Shown piece after piece: positions 44,428-55,186 of a DNA stretch of 64,000 nucleotides. Below the pieces are notes generated by a model. That model saw only the letters and a list, made by a program, of their open reading frames with translations, did not search any database and was not told the origin of the DNA. The position numbers and the translations under genes are program-made. The first letter of the stretch is position 1; every line of letters starts with the position of its first letter. Source of the DNA: Caulobacter sp. Root655 (GTDB lineage Bacteria > Pseudomonadota > Alphaproteobacteria > Caulobacterales > Caulobacteraceae); NCBI RefSeq assembly GCF_001427665.1, contig NZ_LMHC01000001.1:746780-810779 (forward strand). The letters are read 5' to 3'.

Positions 44428-45318
44428 ATGCGCAAGACCTCGTTCTTCATGACCGCCACCGCCGCCGCCATGCTGTTGGCCGCGCCGATGGCTCACGCCC
44501 AGATCCTCGGTGGAGGCGGCGGCCTCGGCGGGGGTGGCGGGTTGACGGGCGGCCTGGGCGGCGGTCTGGGCGGCCTCACCGGCGGCATGGGCGGCCAGAT
44601 GGGCGGCTCCCTGACCGGCGCCGGTCAGCTGGGGGCGCCCGACCTCGGGGGCGTGACCTCGCGGGCGACCGACGCCACCAGCCGGGTTCGGGAGCGGGCG
44701 ACCGACACCACCGGTCGCGTCCGCGACACCGCCGGCCGCGCCGCGCGGCGGGCTCGTGACGCCGGCGGCTCCGCCCAGGGCCTGGCCCAGGGCGCGGCGA
44801 GCGGCGTCAACGGTTCGGCCGCGGGGTCGGCCACCGGTTCGGCCATGGGGTCGGGCTCGGCCTCGACGGCCGGTTCGTCCCTGACCGGCGCCTTGTCGGG
44901 CGGTGGTTCGGGCGGCGGCCAGGTCGCGGCCCCAGACGCCAGCGGCCTGACCTCGGGGGTCGGTAGCGTCGCCGGCAAGGCCGCCAGCAGCGGCCGTACC
45001 GCCATCGGCTCGGCCCGCGACCGGGCGACCTCGGCCGCCGGGCGCGGGACCGGCGTGGCCCGCAACGCCATCGGCTCGGCCCGCGACACCGCCGGCTCGG
45101 CCAGCGCCGGCGGTTCGGGCGACGCCGACGCGACCGGCGGCCTGACCAGCGACGGCCTGACCGGCTCGGCCAACGGCTCGGGTTCGAGCAGCGCCTCCAG
45201 CGATCGCGGCTCGACCAGCAACGGCGGCTCGCTGGGCCTCAGCGGCTCGGCCTCGCGTAGCGGAGCCAGCGCCTCGGCCTCGGGGACGGGCTCGGCCGAC
45301 GCCAAGGTCGGCAACTAG
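44428..45318 (+). CDS. Exported Gly/Ser/Ala-rich low-complexity protein
   Basis: A 296-residue protein. A signal peptide (ends MAHAQ) is followed by a Gly stretch (ILGGGGGLGGGGGLTGGLGG) and a long repeat-rich body. Pieces such as SARDRATSAAGRGTG and ARNAIGSARDTAGSAS recur, and the sequence alternates Arg/Asp-rich and Ser/Gly-rich blocks. No fold or family is recognised. It is probably unstructured and surface-exposed or a matrix component. ATG 44428 has CAGGAG. An intrinsic terminator follows, so it may be the last gene read from the protease promoter. Confidence 0.75.
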   Translation: MRKTSFFMTATAAAMLLAAPMAHAQILGGGGGLGGGGGLTGGLGGGLGGLTGGMGGQMGGSLTGAGQLGAPDLGGVTSRATDATSRVRERATDTTGRVRDTAGRAARRARDAGGSAQGLAQGAASGVNGSAAGSATGSAMGSGSASTAGSSLTGALSGGGSGGGQVAAPDASGLTSGVGSVAGKAASSGRTAIGSARDRATSAAGRGTGVARNAIGSARDTAGSASAGGSGDADATGGLTSDGLTGSANGSGSSSASSDRGSTSNGGSLGLSGSASRSGASASASGTGSADAKVGN

Positions 45319-45340
45319 GTTCAAGCCCCCGGGAACGGAA

Positions 45341-45369
45341 AAGGCGGCGTCGCGAGGCGCCGCCTTTTT
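45341..45369 (+). terminator. Intrinsic terminator after the Gly-rich gene
   Basis: AAGGCGGCG and CGCCGCCTT pair around TCGCGAGG and are followed by TTT. Confidence 0.8.
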
Positions 45370-45481
45370 CATCCCCGGCATCATCGGCGATCGGCGGTCC
45401 GCCAAGCGGGGCTGTTTTAGGGAGGCGGCATGATAGTCTCGTTCGCCGGACGGGGGTCCGGATCTCGAGGGGAACGACCAG

Positions 45482-46087
45482 ATGACGATTCGCAAGCCTA
45501 TCGCCCTGCCAGCCTTGATCACCGCCGCCTTGGCCCTGTCGGCGTCCGCCGCCTGGGCCCAGCGACCGCTTCCAATCCGCATCACGCCGGTGGCGCCCGC
45601 GCCGGCGGCTCAGCCCGCGACCAATCCACAGCTGCAGATGCCCAAAGGCCCGATCTTCAGCGCCGCCGACCCGCTGGAACTGCTCAAGCAGGTCAATATC
45701 CTGCGCGGACAGGTCGCGGCGCTGCAGCAGCAGACGGCGACTCTGCAGGGCCAGGCCGGAACCCAGGCCAAGATGATCGACAGCCTGAAGAACGGGCTGG
45801 CGACCGTTTCGCTGAAGGGGATCACCAACACCAACGACCTGGTGGCCGTGACCGGCGGCCTGGCCAGCCTGCAGGGCGAGTTGGCGAACGTGAAGGGGGA
45901 ACTGGGGAACGTGAAGAGCGAGGCGGCGACCCTGAAGTCGAACTTCGACTCCCATGGGCACTATCACAAGTTTGCCCACATCCTTAACGACCAGCAGAAG
46001 ATCGACGCCATGCTGACTTCGGGACCATCGGTCTATTGCAAGTCGTCTAAGGACGGCAAAAGCTGGTCCTGCGACCAGCCGCAATAG
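45482..46087 (+). CDS. Exported coiled-coil protein, unknown
   Basis: A 201-residue protein. The signal peptide covers about the first 27 residues (ends AAWAQ). A Pro/Ala-rich stretch is followed by a coiled coil from about 65 to 150 (LLKQVNILRGQVAALQQQTATLQGQAGTQ, then LASLQGELANVKGELGNVKSEAATLKSNF). The C-terminus has two Cys (YCKSSKDGKSWSCDQPQ) that could form a disulphide. I do not recognise the family. ATG 45482. A terminator-like hairpin lies about 120 bases after the stop. Confidence 0.7.
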   Translation: MTIRKPIALPALITAALALSASAAWAQRPLPIRITPVAPAPAAQPATNPQLQMPKGPIFSAADPLELLKQVNILRGQVAALQQQTATLQGQAGTQAKMIDSLKNGLATVSLKGITNTNDLVAVTGGLASLQGELANVKGELGNVKSEAATLKSNFDSHGHYHKFAHILNDQQKIDAMLTSGPSVYCKSSKDGKSWSCDQPQ

Positions 46088-46210
46088 AAGTCCCGGAGCG
46101 CCGGGTGTCGGCTTGGCGGCGCTTTCAGCGGGCCTGGCGGCTCGGCCTCGAGGGAGGGGCACGGTCGGGGGCAGGATCGGCGACCAGGGTCCATCGCATG
46201 CCCTCCTTGG

Positions 46211-46239
46211 AGAGGCGGCCTCGCAGGGCCGCCTCTTTT
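46211..46239 (+). terminator. Intrinsic terminator
   Basis: AGAGGCGGC and GCCGCCTCT pair around CTCGCAGG, followed by TTTTC. It separates the coiled-coil gene from the siderophore receptor promoter. Confidence 0.8.
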
Positions 46240-46296
46240 CTGGGCGCGGCTGGAGCCCGAACGACGGCAATCCCACGACCTTGCCGCCCTTCAACA

Positions 46297-46326
46297 TTGA
46301 CACATTGTTGCAAGTAATTATTAGGC
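46297..46326 (+). promoter_or_regulatory. Candidate promoter and Fur-like site of the siderophore receptor
   Basis: A TTGACA at 46297-46302 lies about 16 bases before TATTAG. GCAAGTAATTATTAGGC (46310-46326) overlaps the -10 and resembles the left half of an alphaproteobacterial Fur box (GCAA-TAATTATTA). The right half is degenerate, so this is a candidate only. Confidence 0.45.
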
Positions 46327-46355
46327 GCATCTTCCGTTCGTCGAAGGATCCGCCT

Positions 46356-48449
46356 GTGTCTTTAGCCACCCGTCGCCTGCTGCTGGCCTGCGCGTTCGCG
46401 CCGATGCTCGCGCCCCTGCCCGCCTGGGCGGACAACACCGACACGACCGTGTCGGAGCTGACAGTGGCCGGCCGCAAGGGCGACTACAATCCAGGCAAGG
46501 CGACGACGGCGACCAAGATCGACGCCCCGCTGCGCGACATCCCCCAGACCATCGACGTGGTCGGCCTGAAGGTCATGCAGGACCAGCGCGCGCTGTCGCT
46601 GCAGGATGTGCTGAAGAACGTGCCGGGCGTCGGCTTCTCCCACGGCGACGGCCAGCGTGACCAGGTGTCGATCCGGGGCTTCACGGCGATCGCCGACCAG
46701 TTCATCGACGGCGTGCGCGACGATGCGCTGTACTTCCGCGACCTGTCGAACATCGAGCGGGTGGAGGTGGTCAAGGGGCCGGCCTCGGTGCTCTACGGCC
46801 GCGGTTCTTCCGGCGGGCTGATCAATCGCGTCACGCGCAAGCCGGGCGTGGACATCGCCTCGGTCACGGCCAGTTTCGGGGCCTGGGACGACGGACGGAT
46901 CGAGTTCGACCTGGGCAAGGCGCTGCCCGGCGCGGCGTTGCGCGTGACCGGCGCCGTCGAGCGGGCCGACAGCTATCGCGATCCCCAGTTCCTCAAGCGT
47001 GAAGCCGTCGCTCCGTCCGCCACGGTGGCGCTGGGCGACGACACCTCGCTGCTGCTCCAGGCCGACTATCTGCGCGACAAGCGCGTCACCGACTTCGGCG
47101 TGCCGGCCTATCGCGGCCGGCCGGTGGACGTGGACGCCGGGGCCTATTACGGGGCGGCCAACGCCCGTGACGTCGACACCAGCCAAAGCAAGGTGGCCTC
47201 GGGCACGGCGACCCTGTTCCACCAGTTCGGCGAGGGCCTGAAGTTCCGCAACGCCTTCCGCTACTACAATTACAGCCTGTCGCGCTTCAACACCCTGCCG
47301 GGCTCGGTCGACGAGACGGCCCAGACCGTGACCCTCAACCGTTCGAACGTCGAGCGCGACGAGCACGGCTGGTTCAACCAGGCCGAACTGACCCAGGACC
47401 TGGCCCTGGGCGCTACGGGCCACCAACTGCTCTACGGCGTCGAGGTCGGCCGTCAGGTCAAGGACGCCCTGACCTATTCCCGCAACGGCGTGGCGACGGT
47501 GTCGCTGTTCAACCCGGTGCTGCCGATCCTGGCCCGCGCGGTTCCCGGCGCCCCGACCGCCGACAACCGCACGATCTTCAAGACCGTCGGCGTCTACGCA
47601 CAGGACCTGGTGTCGCTGGGCGAACACTGGAAGGCCCTGGTTGGCGTTCGCTACGACCGCTTCGAGCAGGCGACCGACCAGCGCCTGCCGGGCCTGGCCG
47701 ACCTGTCACGGATCGACAAGAACTGGAGTCCGCGGCTGGGCCTGGTCTGGCAGCCGACGAAGACCCAGTCCTACTACGCCTCCTGGAGCCGCTCGTTCCA
47801 GCCGTCGGGCGAAACCTTCGCCCTGGCCGCCAGCAACGCCGACATCGCCCCGGAAGAAACCAGCAACCACGAGGTCGGGGGGAAGTTCGACTTCCTGGAC
47901 GGCCGCGCCAGCGCGACGGTCTCGGTCTTCCGGCTCGAGCGCACCGGCATCAAGGCCACCGATCCGGCGACCTTGAGGATCATCCCGATCGGCGTGCAGC
48001 GCACGGACGGGGTGGAACTGACCGGAAACCTCGACCTTTCCGACGGCTGGCGGGCGATCGCCGGCTACGCCTATCTCGACGCCAAGGTCACAGACTCGAT
48101 CGCCCGCGACGCTGGTCAGCCGATCGAGGGCAAGCGCGCCACCATCACGCCCAAGCACAGCGCCAACCTCTGGCTGACCCGGGATGTCGGCGGGCGCTAC
48201 GGCTTTGGGGCGGGCGCAAACTATGTCGGCGACCGCTTCGCCAACCCGGGCAACACGGTCACCCTGCCGGCCTACGCCACGGTCGACGCCATGGTCTGGA
48301 AGCGGTTTGGCCCGCTGGTCGCGCAGTTCAATGTCAGCAACCTCTTCGACGAGGGCTATTTCGTCTCCGGCCACGGCACGAGCCCCAACCTCAACCTGCC
48401 CGGCGCGCCCCGCTCGGCGATGGTGACGCTGCGCTACGCGCTGCGGTAG
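46356..48449 (+). CDS. TonB-dependent siderophore receptor
   Basis: A 697-residue outer-membrane receptor. A signal peptide (about 25 residues, ends AWAD) precedes the plug domain. There, DAPLRDIPQTIDVVGLKVMQDQRALSLQDVLKNVPGVGF and FIDGVRDDALYFRDLSNIERVEVVKGPASVLYGRGSSGGLINRVTRKP are the siderophore-receptor signatures. The C-terminal half is a beta-barrel that ends MVTLRYALR. It imports ferric siderophore with TonB-ExbB-ExbD energy. The start is GTG 46356 with GAAGG upstream; no ATG fits the signal peptide. No siderophore synthesis gene is nearby, so it likely takes up foreign siderophores. Confidence 0.92.
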   Translation: MSLATRRLLLACAFAPMLAPLPAWADNTDTTVSELTVAGRKGDYNPGKATTATKIDAPLRDIPQTIDVVGLKVMQDQRALSLQDVLKNVPGVGFSHGDGQRDQVSIRGFTAIADQFIDGVRDDALYFRDLSNIERVEVVKGPASVLYGRGSSGGLINRVTRKPGVDIASVTASFGAWDDGRIEFDLGKALPGAALRVTGAVERADSYRDPQFLKREAVAPSATVALGDDTSLLLQADYLRDKRVTDFGVPAYRGRPVDVDAGAYYGAANARDVDTSQSKVASGTATLFHQFGEGLKFRNAFRYYNYSLSRFNTLPGSVDETAQTVTLNRSNVERDEHGWFNQAELTQDLALGATGHQLLYGVEVGRQVKDALTYSRNGVATVSLFNPVLPILARAVPGAPTADNRTIFKTVGVYAQDLVSLGEHWKALVGVRYDRFEQATDQRLPGLADLSRIDKNWSPRLGLVWQPTKTQSYYASWSRSFQPSGETFALAASNADIAPEETSNHEVGGKFDFLDGRASATVSVFRLERTGIKATDPATLRIIPIGVQRTDGVELTGNLDLSDGWRAIAGYAYLDAKVTDSIARDAGQPIEGKRATITPKHSANLWLTRDVGGRYGFGAGANYVGDRFANPGNTVTLPAYATVDAMVWKRFGPLVAQFNVSNLFDEGYFVSGHGTSPNLNLPGAPRSAMVTLRYALR

Positions 48450-48463
48450 GGCCGATTTCGCGA

Positions 48464-48653
48464 CCTAGAGCGCGATGATTCACGGCGGAATCGCCATTTT
48501 TGATCCATTTCCCCGGCGAAGGCCGGGGCCCAGGTTCAGCCGTCGTATTGGACGATGACCCCAAACGCTCCGCCCCATGATCTGGGCCCCGGCCTTCGCC
48601 GGGGAAACGGAATGGGGGGTGGGCGGTTCAGTTCAAAATCATCACGCCCTAAG
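48464..48653. repeat. Composite element with family B pair inside outer inverted ends
   Basis: A family B pair (48508-48610) is flanked by outer imperfect inverted repeats: CTAGAGCGCGATGATT at 48464 and AATCATCACGCCCTAA at about 48637-48653. It fills the convergent gap between the receptor and rpoD. Confidence 0.65.
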
Positions 48654-48663
48654 CAACTAACGC

Positions 48664-48700
48664 CCACGAAAAAGGGCCCGGTGTTTCCACCGGGCCCTTC
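48664..48700 (-). terminator. Intrinsic terminator of rpoD
   Basis: On the minus strand AAGGGCCCGGTG and CACCGGGCCCTT pair around GAAA and are followed by TTTTTCG. Confidence 0.88.
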
Positions 48701-48728
48701 TGATCGTCGTCGGTGAACGCGACGCGGC

Positions 48729-50681
<1,953 letters not shown>

Positions 50682-51148
50682 TCAGGTCTCCGAAACGACG
50701 CGGCGCCCGGATCGAGGCGCGCGCCGAGAAATGTGTACGTGAAAGGCCGCTTTACGCATCGCGCCCTGTCGTCCGTTCCAGTCATCCAGCGAACCGCTGA
50801 AAAAATTCTCAAGGGAAACGCGCGACACACGTCGAAGAGCCATGGGCTAACGCTCCGCGAGCTGGGCTCTGTGCGGAGGCGCGGGCTTCGAGCGCGGTCG
50901 GCGTCGCCTCTCGCGAGGTTTCCGCAGCCACTGGGACCTGACGGCGGCGAGGGTGACATCCTGTTTCAAGGAGGGCGCGCGCATCAAAATGGCGGCCCGA
51001 GCGATGTCAATCAGCAGCGTGGCAAATCCTTGAGTCGCCAGATGGCGTTGCATGACGCCGGAGTCAAGATGGGAACGCTCCCCAATTCCGCTCATCCCGG
51101 CGAAAGCCGGGACCCAAGCGGATATTTGGAGTTGGCTAAGCGAGCAAT
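50682..51148. other. 467-base gap between dnaG and rpoD
   Basis: No credible gene on either strand. It contains one family C half-element (about 51086-51120) and otherwise unique sequence. Reading minus, it is the leader of rpoD, so it must carry the rpoD promoter if rpoD is not read only from dnaG. An AT-rich TTGAGAATTTTTTCAG lies near 50800, but I could not assign boxes. Confidence 0.5.
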
Positions 51149-53083
51149 TTACGAAATCGCGACCGTGGTCGCCGCCGCTTCCCAGAACTCCAACCCGCTG
51201 ATCTGCCGCTCCAGCACCCCGATCCGGGTGCGCAGGTCGCGTGTCGCCGTCAGCGTGCCGGCGGTCACCGGTTCGCGGCGCAGGGACGCCAGGGCGCGTT
51301 CGCTGTCGCCAATCTCGACCAGGGCCTCGTAGCAGGCCGACCACAGGGCCTTGGCGCGCTGGGGGTCCATCTTCGGGTCGAGGAACGGGGCCGTGATCGC
51401 GTGGGCCACCCGCTCGACCTCGGCGACCTGGCCGCCCAGGCCCTTGCGGTCGAGGATGGCGCGGAACGGGGTGTCGTCGCTGATCTCGTCGGACAGGGCG
51501 TCGAACAGCTCCGTCGCCAACGGGGCCAGGCGCGGGTCGCCGAAGCCGATCCGCTCGATGGCCTCGTCATAGGGCCGGGCCCAGGCCGGATGGTCCAGCG
51601 CGGCGATGGCCACGGCGGCGTGGAAGGGCTTGAGGCGGCCACCGATCTCGGCGCGGGCGATGCCACGGATGCCGGGATCGGGCGGGCCGCGATCCTTGCC
51701 ACCCTTCCACTGGCCGCGGGGCACGAACGGCCGGCCGCCGCCGTCGCCCCAGGAACCATTGGGGCCATTGGAGCCCCCACCGCCATAGGCGGGCTTCGGA
51801 AAGAGCGCGTCGAGCTTGGCGTAGAGGTCGTCGCGATAGGCGGCGGCCAGGTCCTTGTCGGCGATGGTCCCGGCGGCGGCGCGCAGGCGCTGCTTGAAGC
51901 CGGCCTTGCGCTCGGGGGTGTCCAGCGGCTCCAGGTCGCGCTCGCGCGAGAACAGCGCCTCGACGAACGGCGTGGTCGCCGACATCTGGCTCTTCAGCGC
52001 CGCCGCGCCCTGTTCGCGCAGCACGTCGTCGGGGTCCTTGCCGCCGGTCACCATCGAGAAGCGGAACGAGCGGCCGGGCTTGAGCAGGGGCAGGGCGCGG
52101 TCGATGGCCCGGCTGGCGGCCCGCTGGCCGGCCTTGTCGCCGTCGAAGCTGAGGGTCGGCTCGGGATGCAGGCGCCACAGCACCTCCATCTGTTCCTCGG
52201 TCATCGCCGTGCCCATGGGCGCCACGGCCGGCAGGCCGGCCCGCTGGCAGGCGATGACGTCCATATAGCCCTCGACCACCATCAAGGGCGTCTGTTCGGT
52301 GGGCGCGGCGGCCTGGGCGGCGTGCAGCAGCTTGCGCGCCTCGTACAGGCCGTACAGCAGCCGACCCTTGTGGAAGAGGGTGGTCTCGGGCCCGTTCAGA
52401 TACTTGGCGCGGGCGGCGGGATCCATGGCCCGGCCGCCGAACGACACCACCCGGCCCCGGGTGTCGGTAATCGGGAAGATGATCCGGTCGCGGAACCGGT
52501 CATAGGGCGCGCCGCCGTCCTCGGGCGCGATCAGCAGGCCGGCCTCGACCAGTTCGGCCGGCAGGGCGCCCTTGGCGATCAGGTAATCCTTCAGCGCCGT
52601 GCGGCTGTTGGGCGAGAAGCCCAGGCGGAAGCGGCCCCACTGGTCTTCGGGCAGGGCGCGGCGGGCCAGGTAGTCGCGGGCCGTCTGGCCGACCGGGCGG
52701 CGCAGCTCGCTCTCGAACCAGCCGGCGGCCAGCTCCATCCAGTCGGAGAGGCCGGCGCGCTTCTTGTCTTCCTGGGCCGCGCGGGCGTCGGGCTCGGGCA
52801 GGGCCATGCCGGCCTCGGCCGCCAGCCGCTCCACCGCCTCGGTGAAGGTCAGGCGCTCGGTCTCCTGCAGGAAACTGATGATGTCGCCATGCTTGCCGCT
52901 GGAGAAGCAATGGTAGAAGCCCTTGTCGTCATTGACGAAGAACGACGGGCTCTTCTCCTTGGTGAACGGCGACAGCCCCGCATATTCGCGCCCCTGCCGC
53001 CGCAGCTTCACCGATTTCCCGATCACGTCGGAAGGGCGAAGGCGGGTCTTCAGCTCGTCAAGGAAATGGTCGTCGAAACGCAT
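51149..53083 (-). CDS. dnaG: DNA primase DnaG
   Basis: A 644-residue primase. The N-terminal CHC2-type domain reads GLSPFTKEKSPSF and KGFYHCFSSGKHGD, so three of the four zinc ligands of E. coli DnaG (Cys, His, Cys) are Ser, Thr and Ser; only one Cys remains. The core (about 125-260) is normal, and the TOPRIM site has LMVVEGYMDV (Glu) and TLSFDGDKAGQRA (Asp-x-Asp). The C-terminal DnaB-binding domain is present. A low-complexity Gly/Asn linker (GGGGSNGPNGSWGDGGG) lies near 425. Starts at ATG 53083. Confidence 0.95.
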   Translation of the reverse strand: MRFDDHFLDELKTRLRPSDVIGKSVKLRRQGREYAGLSPFTKEKSPSFFVNDDKGFYHCFSSGKHGDIISFLQETERLTFTEAVERLAAEAGMALPEPDARAAQEDKKRAGLSDWMELAAGWFESELRRPVGQTARDYLARRALPEDQWGRFRLGFSPNSRTALKDYLIAKGALPAELVEAGLLIAPEDGGAPYDRFRDRIIFPITDTRGRVVSFGGRAMDPAARAKYLNGPETTLFHKGRLLYGLYEARKLLHAAQAAAPTEQTPLMVVEGYMDVIACQRAGLPAVAPMGTAMTEEQMEVLWRLHPEPTLSFDGDKAGQRAASRAIDRALPLLKPGRSFRFSMVTGGKDPDDVLREQGAAALKSQMSATTPFVEALFSRERDLEPLDTPERKAGFKQRLRAAAGTIADKDLAAAYRDDLYAKLDALFPKPAYGGGGSNGPNGSWGDGGGRPFVPRGQWKGGKDRGPPDPGIRGIARAEIGGRLKPFHAAVAIAALDHPAWARPYDEAIERIGFGDPRLAPLATELFDALSDEISDDTPFRAILDRKGLGGQVAEVERVAHAITAPFLDPKMDPQRAKALWSACYEALVEIGDSERALASLRREPVTAGTLTATRDLRTRIGVLERQISGLEFWEAAATTVAIS

Positions 53084-53296
53084 GGCGGCGATGGCGGAAC
53101 TTCAGAGCGTAAACCAGACACCATGGCGGTACGTCAGGATCGGCGGTAGGCCGCCAGAAAAGGCGTCACCGGGGCTGGCCGAGGCGTCCCCAGCTTGCCC
53201 ACAGCTTTGCGAGGCAAGTTGGGGATGATCTCTTCAACTTGGAAGTATGGGGCGATTCCCGAGGATGCCGCAGACGCAAGGCGGCCCATTGGGAAA

Positions 53297-55030
53297 CTAG
53301 GCCCGCAGTTCCAGTTTCGGCGCCCGTCGCGGCATGTCACACCCCTCGGCCACCACCCGCAGCAGCTCGGCCGGCTGGATCGGCTTGGACTGCACGCCGT
53401 CGAAGCCCAGGGTCAGCAGGCGTTCGGCCTCGCCCGACATGCCGTCGGCGGTCAGGGCGATGACCGGGATGTCGGCGGGGCCGCCCTGGCCGGCGCGGAT
53501 GCGGGCCAGGGCCTCGATACCGTCCATGGTCGGCATGTGGACGTCCATCAGGACGAGGTCGAAATGGTCGGCGGTCAGCCGCTCCAGGCCCTGAAGGCCG
53601 TCGTCGGCCATGACCACCTCGGCGCCGACCGCCTCCAGCAGGGCGCGGGCCACGGTCTGGTTCACCCGGTTGTCGTCGACCACCAGGATCCGGCGGCCTT
53701 CCAGCCCGGCGGCGCGTGGCAGGGGCAGGGGCGCCACTGGTGCGGTCGCCGTCGCCAGGGGCAGGCTGACCGTGAAGGTCGAGCCGGCGTCGGGGCGGCT
53801 GGTCACCGAGATCCGGCCGCCCATCAGGGTCACCAGATGGTGGCAGATAGACAGGCCCAGGCCCGAGCCGCCGAACCGGCGGGTGGTCGAGACCTCGCCC
53901 TGGGAAAAGGGCTGGAACAGCCGGGTCTGGTGCTCGGCCGACATGCCGATGCCGGTGTCCGAGACCACGATCTCGACGCCGCCGCCCAGGCCGGGGCCGA
54001 TGGCGACGCGGACGCCGCCGTCCAGGGTGAACTTCACGGCGTTGGAGAGCAGGTTGAGCAGGATCTGGCGCACCCGCATCGGGTCGCCGGCCAGCCAGGC
54101 GGGGGTGTCGGGGGCGATCTCCAGGACCAGCGCCACGTCCTTGGCCCGGGCCGTTTCGATCCACAGGTTGTGAAGCTGCCGGCCCAGTTCGGCGACGTCG
54201 AAGCTGACGATCTCCAGCTCCAGCTTGCCGGCCTCGATCTTCGACAGGTCGAGAATGTCGTTGAGAATGGCCATCAGGCCGTCGCCGGACTGGACGATGG
54301 TGTCCAGGTAGTCGGTCTGGCGGCGATCCAGGCGGGTGGAGGCCAGGGCGTGGGCCATGCCCATCACCCCGTTCATCGGCGTGCGCAACTCGTGGCTCAT
54401 CATCGCCAGGAAGGCGGACTTGGCGCGGTTGGCGGCCTGGGCCTCGACCTGGGCCCGTTCCAGGGCGTGGGCGTTGGCCCGCATCAGCTTGGCGGCGTTG
54501 GCCAGATAGGCGCCCAGCCCGACCAGGGCGGTGATCGCGAAGGCCAGCTCCCAGCCGCGAAAGCCGCCGAACACGATCGGCGCGAGGATCAGGGCGGCGA
54601 CCGGAAAGGGCGCCAGGGCGGTGAAGGCCGCACGGCTGAGGACGGCGTATTTCAGCGCCTCCAGCAGCAGGCCGAACAGGATGATCAGCGCCGCGAACTT
54701 CATGGCCGGCGAGCCGTGGATCCAGGTGAGGGCGGCCATCACCGACCACGCGCCGCTGAACGCCGCGACGGTGCTCAGGCGGGTCAAGGCCGAGGCGTAC
54801 TGGCCCTTGCCGTGGCCGTAGCGCATCTGGTTGAACTGCAGCCAGGCCTCGAGCCCGACATTGACCGCCAGCCAGGCGCCGGCCGCCTTCCAGCCGAAAT
54901 TGGCCAACAGCAGTCCGTCGATCATCAGGCTGATGGCGACGCGCACGGTCCGGCTGCGATGCCCCATCATCAGGAGCGCGCCTTCCAGCCCGTCGTCGAG
55001 AAACTCGCTCAGCCGCACCGGCCGCTCCAT
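53297..55030 (-). CDS. Membrane hybrid histidine kinase
   Basis: A 577-residue sensor. Four to five hydrophobic segments in the first 190 residues form a membrane input domain with short loops. Then comes a HisKA core with phospho-His in SAFLAMMSHELRTPMNGVMG, an ATPase with LLNLLSNAVKFT, DTGIGM and GSGLGLSICHHLV, and a C-terminal receiver (ILVVDDNRVNQTVARALLE, phospho-Asp in LVLMDVHMPTMDG). It lacks a phosphotransfer domain, so phosphate must pass to another protein. The ATG at 55030 is preferred to a TTG 9 codons upstream. No cognate regulator is adjacent. Confidence 0.9.
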   Translation of the reverse strand: MERPVRLSEFLDDGLEGALLMMGHRSRTVRVAISLMIDGLLLANFGWKAAGAWLAVNVGLEAWLQFNQMRYGHGKGQYASALTRLSTVAAFSGAWSVMAALTWIHGSPAMKFAALIILFGLLLEALKYAVLSRAAFTALAPFPVAALILAPIVFGGFRGWELAFAITALVGLGAYLANAAKLMRANAHALERAQVEAQAANRAKSAFLAMMSHELRTPMNGVMGMAHALASTRLDRRQTDYLDTIVQSGDGLMAILNDILDLSKIEAGKLELEIVSFDVAELGRQLHNLWIETARAKDVALVLEIAPDTPAWLAGDPMRVRQILLNLLSNAVKFTLDGGVRVAIGPGLGGGVEIVVSDTGIGMSAEHQTRLFQPFSQGEVSTTRRFGGSGLGLSICHHLVTLMGGRISVTSRPDAGSTFTVSLPLATATAPVAPLPLPRAAGLEGRRILVVDDNRVNQTVARALLEAVGAEVVMADDGLQGLERLTADHFDLVLMDVHMPTMDGIEALARIRAGQGGPADIPVIALTADGMSGEAERLLTLGFDGVQSKPIQPAELLRVVAEGCDMPRRAPKLELRA

Positions 55031-55186
55031 CGTCACGCTACGTCGTCGATGCGACAACCTGACGTAACAGTGTTCAAGAAGCGTTTAGGTTATCAGGCGC
55101 GGCCTGCATCTTCTTGGCGGTGTAGTTCGTTATCTCTCATGACGATCTTGATGCGTCCGGGCCGGGCGAAGTCATGGAGAAGACCG

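Noticed and set aside
43005..44471. A long upstream extension of the ECF sigma frame
   Set aside because: It is antisense to the S8 protease and lacks any similarity; sigma region 2 starts only near 42890.
50847..51344. A 165-codon minus-strand frame in the dnaG-rpoD gap
   Set aside because: It overlaps the dnaG end in another frame, runs through a family C half-repeat, and has no start signal.
53188..53224. A 12-base hairpin (CCCCAGCTTGCC / GGCAAGTTGGGG) upstream of dnaG, with a TTGCCCACA that is near a DnaA box
   Set aside because: One arm mismatch, no T-run, and only 7 of 9 DnaA-box positions match; not enough to call a terminator or origin signal.
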